Shown here one piece after another: positions 6,531 through 10,865 of a stretch of 10,865 bases of DNA. The notes beneath the pieces are model-generated. The model worked only from the letters and a program-made list of their open reading frames with translations, did no database searches and was not told where the DNA came from. Positions within the stretch are counted from its first letter, which is position 1; each line of letters starts with the position of its first letter. The DNA comes from Pseudomonadota bacterium (GTDB lineage: Bacteria > Bdellovibrionota > Bdellovibrionia > Bdellovibrionales > JAEYZS01). The stretch is from assembly GCA_023427925.1 (NCBI GenBank), contig JAEYZS010000087.1, positions 1 through 10,865 of the forward strand, written 5' to 3'. The translations under genes were made by a program, and so were the position numbers.

Positions 6531-9500
6531 TTGAGTAATAATTTTGTTCATCTTCATGTTCATACGGAATACTCATTGCTTGAGGCGAGTTCGCGCGTAA
6601 AAAAACTTGTCCAAAAAGCAGCTGATCTTGAAATGCCAGCGGTTGCTATCACAGATAACGGAAATATGTTTGGTGCTGTTGATTTCTATCTTCAAGCTAA
6701 AGGCAAAGGTTTAAATGGGATCATTGGACTTGATGCCTACATTGCGCCCAATGGACGTCTTCAAAAACAAGACGACGGAAGTCGTGGAACACGTCAGGCC
6801 AATAGAAGAATCGTACTTCTGGCTCAAAACTATGCGGGCTATCAGAATCTCTGTAAGATTTCGACAATAGGTTATCAAGAAGGGTTCTATTATAAACCTC
6901 GAATAGATTACGAAGTCCTTGAAAAACACAATCAACATTTAATTGCTCTTTCTGGAGGTCTCAGAGGCGATATCGCAACTCATTTCTATGATAAAGGTGC
7001 GGATGAAGCTCTGGATAAAATTCGTTACTATCAGAAAATTTTCCCCGAGAGTTTTTACCTTGAAATGCAAAGGCCTGGGCTTGAAAAATGGAAAGAGTAT
7101 AATAATTTTCTCCAAGAAGCTTCTAAAATCACGGGGGCTCCGCTTGTCGCTACTAACGAAGTTTTTTATTTAGAAAACGCTGATTCTTTTTCTCAAGAAG
7201 TTTTAATGTGTATCGGGAGCAACAAAACCCTCCAAGATGAATCACGAATCAAACTGGGGAGTGATCAATTCTATTTTAAGTCTGCTCCTCAGATGCGAGA
7301 TCTCTTTAAGGATATACCAGAAGCCTGTGACAATACACTGGTGATTGCAGACCGTTGCAAAGTGAACTTTAAACTTAAAGATGAGCAAGGTAAGCCGATT
7401 TATCATCTTCCAAGTTTCCCGACAGAAGAAGGCCGCACGATTAGGGAAGAAATCTATGCTCAATCCATAAAGGGATTAGAACGTCGATTTAAAGAATTAG
7501 AATTCAAAAAAGAAACTGTGGTCGAAGAAGATAAGCCACTTTATTTTGACCGACTCAATTATGAATTAAGTGTGATAGATAAAATGGGTTTTAACGGTTA
7601 TTTTATGATCGTTCAAGACTTCATCAACTGGTCAAAAGAAAACGGAATTCCAGTGGGACCTGGCCGTGGTTCAGGAGCGGGGAGTTTGGTTGCCTATGCA
7701 TTGAGAATTACAGATCTAGATCCCATTCGTAACAAATTGATTTTCGAAAGGTTTTTAAATCCCGAGCGTGTATCCATGCCGGATTTTGATATCGATTTCT
7801 GTCAAGACCGTCGTGGTGAAGTTATTAATTACGTTACTCAAAAGTATGGCGCGCCATCGGTTTCTCAAATTATCACATTTGGTAAACTTCAAGCACGTGC
7901 TGCCATTAGAGACGTTGGACGTGTGATGGGCATGAGCTTCCAAGAGGTGGACGTTCTTTCCAAATTAATGCCAGACAAACTTGGAATTACCTTAGAAGAT
8001 GCATTAACTCTTGAGCCTCGTATCCAAGAGCTAATGGATCAAGACTCAAGAATGGCAAATCTATTTGATATTGCTAGACGTATCGAAGGTCTCCATCGTC
8101 ACGCATCTATTCATGCAGCCGGAGTGATTATTTCTAACCAACCTTTAGTTACCTATGCGCCTCTTTACAAAGGGAATGAAGGTGAAAACGTAGTTCAGTA
8201 TGATATGAAAATGTCAGAAAAAATCGGGCTAATCAAATTTGACTTCCTTGGTTTAAAAACTCTGACATTGATCGACAACGCTCTGAAGCTCATTAAGAAA
8301 AACCGTGGTAAGGAATTTGCTGCGGATGATATTTTAATGAGTGATGCTGGGATTTATGAGCTGATGACTCGTGGAGATACAGCTGGGGTGTTCCAGTTCG
8401 AAGGTGGCGGTATGACGGAGACACTTAAGAAAGTGAAACCGACATGCTTTGAAGACATTCAGGCTGTAAACGCTCTTTATCGTCCGGGTCCGATGGACAT
8501 GATTCCAGAGTATATTGCTCGTAAGCATGGTCACGTGAAGGTGACGTATCTCTTCCCAGAGCTTGAGGATATTCTTAAAGAGACTTACGGGATTATTGTT
8601 TACCAAGAACAGGTTCAGTTGATTGCATCGGTGATTGCAAGTTACTCACTGGGTGAAGCGGATTTACTCCGCCGTGCGATGGGTAAGAAGATCAAAGAAG
8701 AGATGGATCAACAAAGAGCGAGATTCCTTCAAGGTGCTGAGAAAAACGGCCATGACCTCAAAAAGGCAGGAGAGCTTTTTGATTTGATGGCAAAATTTGC
8801 TGAGTACGGATTTAACAAATCCCACGCAGCTGCATATTGTGTTGTCGCGGGACAAACGGCATGGATTAAGAACTACTATCCGGTTGAGTTTTACGCGGCA
8901 CTATTAAATACGGAACTTTCAGATACAGACAAAATCGTAAAGTACATTAAAGATGCAAGAAAACATGATATCAGAGTCTTGCCACCGGATGTGAATTTTT
9001 CTGAGCACGGATTCTCGGTTCAAGACGGTGATATCTTCTTCGGTTTAGGTGCGATTAAGGGTGTTGGGCAATCTGCTGTTGAAGCCATTCTTGAAGCCCG
9101 TGAACTCAAAGAAAACAAAAAATTTGACTCTCTCAATGACTTTTTTATGAGTGTAGATTTGAGACGTGTAAATAAAAAGGTGATTGAGAGTTTAACCAAA
9201 GCAGGAGCGTTTGATAACTTTGGTTTTCATCGCGCAAAGCTATATAACGGTTTTGAGAAATTTATCGAAAGAGCTGAAGTCGAAAGAGTAGATCGAGAGC
9301 TTGGACAGTCAAGTTTGTTTGGTTTGATCGAAGAAGATTCCACTGAGACTACTGTAGAGCTTCCAGAATGTGCACCTTGGACAAAGTCTGCGCGTCTCAA
9401 CTGCGAGAAAGAAGTTTTAGGATTCTATTTGAGTGAGCATCCATTAAATGGTCTAGAAAACGTATTCAGTAAAGTTGTGACTCATGATATTGCAGAACTT

Positions 9501-10010
9501 GATAAATTAGAAAATAAAAAGAGGGTCATCATTGGCGGAATTGTTGCATCACACAGAGAGATTATCACTCGAAAAGGTACGAGAATGGCGGTGATGGTGT
9601 TAGAAGATTTAAGCTCTACCATTGAGGTGGTGTGTTTCCCGGATACTTATGCTGAAGCCGAGACACTCACGAAATCAGATCAGCCCCTAGTATTAGAAGC
9701 GGTATACGAGAAGACCGAAGAGAATGGGAAAGTTATCGTAGAGCGTGTCTTTACTTTAGAAGAAAGAGTTAAGAGAGCATCACAGATTAAGATCGCCATG
9801 ATTGCTCAAGATATGGATATTGAACCTTTAAAAGAAATTTTTAAAAAGTACCCGGGTAATTCTAAGGTCTATTTTGAATGTTATCTCAATGATCTCAACA
9901 AAAAAGTCATGTTCGAAGTAGAGGATGTAAAAGGCGTTTCTTTGAGCTCTCAGTTCTTCGAAGAAATTCAAACCCAATACTCAGACACAAGTTTCATTCA
10001 TATCATGTAG
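6531..10010 (+). CDS. dnaE: DNA polymerase III subunit alpha DnaE
   Basis: DnaE is the catalytic subunit of the replicative DNA polymerase. At 1159 residues it is almost the length of the E. coli protein (1160). Domains in order: PHP (about 5-285); palm, thumb and fingers (about 290-830), with GPGRGSGAGS at 377-386; a helix-hairpin-helix segment (about 840-855); an OB fold (about 995-1080); and a C-terminal tail. Catalytic aspartates are in PDFDID (417-422), with the third at Asp571 in KFDFLGL. QSSLF at 926-930 is a plausible beta-clamp-binding motif. Several PHP metal-ligand positions are replaced, so this domain is probably not a proofreading nuclease and a separate epsilon subunit is expected. 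The start is TTG behind a strong ribosome binding site. The frame is continuous with no intein. The gene lies 72 bases after guaA and six before the acetyltransferase gene. Confidence 0.98.
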   Translation: MSNNFVHLHVHTEYSLLEASSRVKKLVQKAADLEMPAVAITDNGNMFGAVDFYLQAKGKGLNGIIGLDAYIAPNGRLQKQDDGSRGTRQANRRIVLLAQNYAGYQNLCKISTIGYQEGFYYKPRIDYEVLEKHNQHLIALSGGLRGDIATHFYDKGADEALDKIRYYQKIFPESFYLEMQRPGLEKWKEYNNFLQEASKITGAPLVATNEVFYLENADSFSQEVLMCIGSNKTLQDESRIKLGSDQFYFKSAPQMRDLFKDIPEACDNTLVIADRCKVNFKLKDEQGKPIYHLPSFPTEEGRTIREEIYAQSIKGLERRFKELEFKKETVVEEDKPLYFDRLNYELSVIDKMGFNGYFMIVQDFINWSKENGIPVGPGRGSGAGSLVAYALRITDLDPIRNKLIFERFLNPERVSMPDFDIDFCQDRRGEVINYVTQKYGAPSVSQIITFGKLQARAAIRDVGRVMGMSFQEVDVLSKLMPDKLGITLEDALTLEPRIQELMDQDSRMANLFDIARRIEGLHRHASIHAAGVIISNQPLVTYAPLYKGNEGENVVQYDMKMSEKIGLIKFDFLGLKTLTLIDNALKLIKKNRGKEFAADDILMSDAGIYELMTRGDTAGVFQFEGGGMTETLKKVKPTCFEDIQAVNALYRPGPMDMIPEYIARKHGHVKVTYLFPELEDILKETYGIIVYQEQVQLIASVIASYSLGEADLLRRAMGKKIKEEMDQQRARFLQGAEKNGHDLKKAGELFDLMAKFAEYGFNKSHAAAYCVVAGQTAWIKNYYPVEFYAALLNTELSDTDKIVKYIKDARKHDIRVLPPDVNFSEHGFSVQDGDIFFGLGAIKGVGQSAVEAILEARELKENKKFDSLNDFFMSVDLRRVNKKVIESLTKAGAFDNFGFHRAKLYNGFEKFIERAEVERVDRELGQSSLFGLIEEDSTETTVELPECAPWTKSARLNCEKEVLGFYLSEHPLNGLENVFSKVVTHDIAELDKLENKKRVIIGGIVASHREIITRKGTRMAVMVLEDLSSTIEVVCFPDTYAEAETLTKSDQPLVLEAVYEKTEENGKVIVERVFTLEERVKRASQIKIAMIAQDMDIEPLKEIFKKYPGNSKVYFECYLNDLNKKVMFEVEDVKGVSLSSQFFEEIQTQYSDTSFIHIM

Positions 10011-10016
10011 GATTTT

Positions 10017-10535
10017 ATGATTGTAAGAAGATTAGAAATTGGGGATGAGTTGGCATTTCAAAGAGCGTGTAGGGAATGGACTGATTCTTCGTTTGAATTC
10101 TTTCTTGGTTATACTCCAGAGATGAGTTTTAAAGATTATCTTGAATTAAAAAACGCAAACGAAAAAGGCGAGAGACTTGATATCGGTTTTGTACCTGACA
10201 CATTTCTTTGTGGTTTTGTCGATGGAGTGATCATTGGAAGAGTTTCTGTCCGACATGAACTCAGCAAGTATCTTATGCAAGTGGGTGGTCATATTGGTTA
10301 TGCTGTTATTGAGCCCTATCGAAACCGCGGATATGCAAAGCAAATGTTACGAGAATCATTAAAGATTGCTCGTTCATTAGGGATTGATAGAGTTCTTATG
10401 ACTTGCGATGATGATAATATGGCCTCGATTAAAACAATAGAAAGCGCTCATGCTAAGTTAGAGAATAAGATTGAGTTAATAGATCGGTCCGTGCCAAAGC
10501 GACGTTATTGGGTGGAGCTTTCGAGTGAATATTAA
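10017..10535 (+). CDS. GNAT-family N-acetyltransferase
   Basis: The 172-residue product is a GNAT fold protein that would transfer an acetyl group from acetyl-CoA to an unknown amine. The acetyl-CoA-binding motif A is RNRGYA (102-107) after HIGYAVIEPY, followed by a helix (108-121). The stretch RVLMTCDDDNMASIKTIE (125-142) is typical of the 'predicted acetyltransferase' group COG3981, as I recall it. That group usually has an Asn-Gly-Gly turn next, but here the residues are Ala-His-Ala (144-146). The substrate cannot be predicted. ATG 10017 follows the dnaE stop by six bases, with AGGA (10009-10012) overlapping that stop, so it is probably cotranscribed and coupled with dnaE. Its 3' end overlaps the next gene by 11 bases. 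No signal peptide is seen; it should be cytoplasmic. Confidence 0.88.
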   Translation: MIVRRLEIGDELAFQRACREWTDSSFEFFLGYTPEMSFKDYLELKNANEKGERLDIGFVPDTFLCGFVDGVIIGRVSVRHELSKYLMQVGGHIGYAVIEPYRNRGYAKQMLRESLKIARSLGIDRVLMTCDDDNMASIKTIESAHAKLENKIELIDRSVPKRRYWVELSSEY

Positions 10536-10865
10536 GATTTTAAAGAAGACAAAAACCTATGTTATCGTTCATAAACCGGCCGGCACGGTTGTCTATGCGG
10601 ACTCAAGAGAAGACGAGAAGATCAGTTCTCAGAGAATGGTAGAAAAGCAACTGGGTGTAAAAGTTATTCCTGTTCACAGAATTGATAAATCAACGTGTGG
10701 TGTATTGATCTATGCGCTCAATCAGCAAAAGGCTAATCAGCTTTCAACTTTATTTAAGACAAAGAAAGTTGATAAGAGTTATGTAGCTTTCTGTCATGGC
10801 GAGTTTCCTGATAAAGTCAGAATTGATTTCCCATTAAAGAAGCACAAACACAAGGTAACAGAAGT
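10525..10865 (+). CDS. RluA-family RNA pseudouridine synthase, 3' partial
   Basis: The frame starts at GTG 10525, with GGAG (10514-10517) seven bases upstream, and runs open to the window edge (113 codons visible). It overlaps the acetyltransferase gene by 11 bases. The protein enters the catalytic domain almost at once: YVIVHKPAGTVVYAD (12-26) is the usual first strand. PVHRIDKSTCGVLIYA (49-64) is the RluA signature, with the catalytic Asp at residue 54 (family consensus HRLD..TSG). KKVDKSYVAFCHGEFP (88-103) corresponds to the conserved 'K.Y.A...G' segment. There is no N-terminal S4 RNA-binding domain, so it resembles short RluA/TruC-like members rather than RluC/RluD. These enzymes isomerise specific uridines in rRNA or tRNA; the target cannot be told from this fragment. 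Confidence 0.88.
   Translation, partial: MNIKILKKTKTYVIVHKPAGTVVYADSREDEKISSQRMVEKQLGVKVIPVHRIDKSTCGVLIYALNQQKANQLSTLFKTKKVDKSYVAFCHGEFPDKVRIDFPLKKHKHKVTE

Noticed and set aside
6309..6563. Leftward open frame spanning the guaA-dnaE junction
   Set aside because: It mostly overlaps the conserved guaA C-terminus, covers the dnaE start signals and shows no coding character.
6943..7173. Rightward open frame in another phase inside dnaE
   Set aside because: Out-of-frame shadow of the PHP domain of DnaE.
1..10865. CRISPR arrays, tRNA or rRNA genes, insertion sequences, prophage or defence systems
   Set aside because: No direct-repeat arrays, transposase or integrase frames, or RNA-gene signatures were seen; nearly all sequence is explained by the listed genes.

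Overview
The window is ordinary bacterial chromosome, moderately AT-rich, with tightly packed genes. Seven genes (the last cut by the window edge) run rightward from about position 1456 to the end. Two small genes run leftward, and one rightward gene is cut at the left edge. The MiaB, GuaB, GuaA and DnaE sequences are clearly bacterial and proteobacterial in style. The left-edge gene and the two leftward genes look lineage-restricted. From memory they resemble proteins of Bdellovibrio-like predatory bacteria (Bdellovibrionota), so I favour that group, but this is inference and not proven by the sequence.

Left part (1-1278): the 3' end of an unknown gene with a CX4CX9CX2H putative zinc site and an acidic tail. 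It abuts, with no intervening base, a convergent leftward pair. That pair is a 162-residue unknown cytoplasmic protein followed by a 125-residue protein with a signal peptide and four cysteines.

Divergent control region (1279-1455): sigma-70-like promoter candidates facing both ways and sharing a self-complementary TATATA element, an imperfect 18-bp palindrome, and a 9-bp inverted repeat in the miaB leader.

Right part (1456-10865): miaB (tRNA A37 methylthiolation), a gamma-class carbonic-anhydrase-like protein, guaB and guaA (IMP to XMP to GMP), dnaE (replicative DNA polymerase III alpha), a GNAT acetyltransferase, and the start of an RluA-family pseudouridine synthase. Spacings are 16, 53, 2, 72, 6 and -11 bases, and no convincing intrinsic terminator is seen, so much of this may be cotranscribed. 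guaB-guaA and acetyltransferase-pseudouridine synthase look translationally coupled. The cluster joins guanine nucleotide supply, DNA replication and RNA modification, all growth-linked housekeeping functions.

I did not find a clearly new biological system. The best leads are the uncharacterised genes at the left, the shared-element divergent promoter, and a DnaE PHP domain that has lost several metal-ligand residues.
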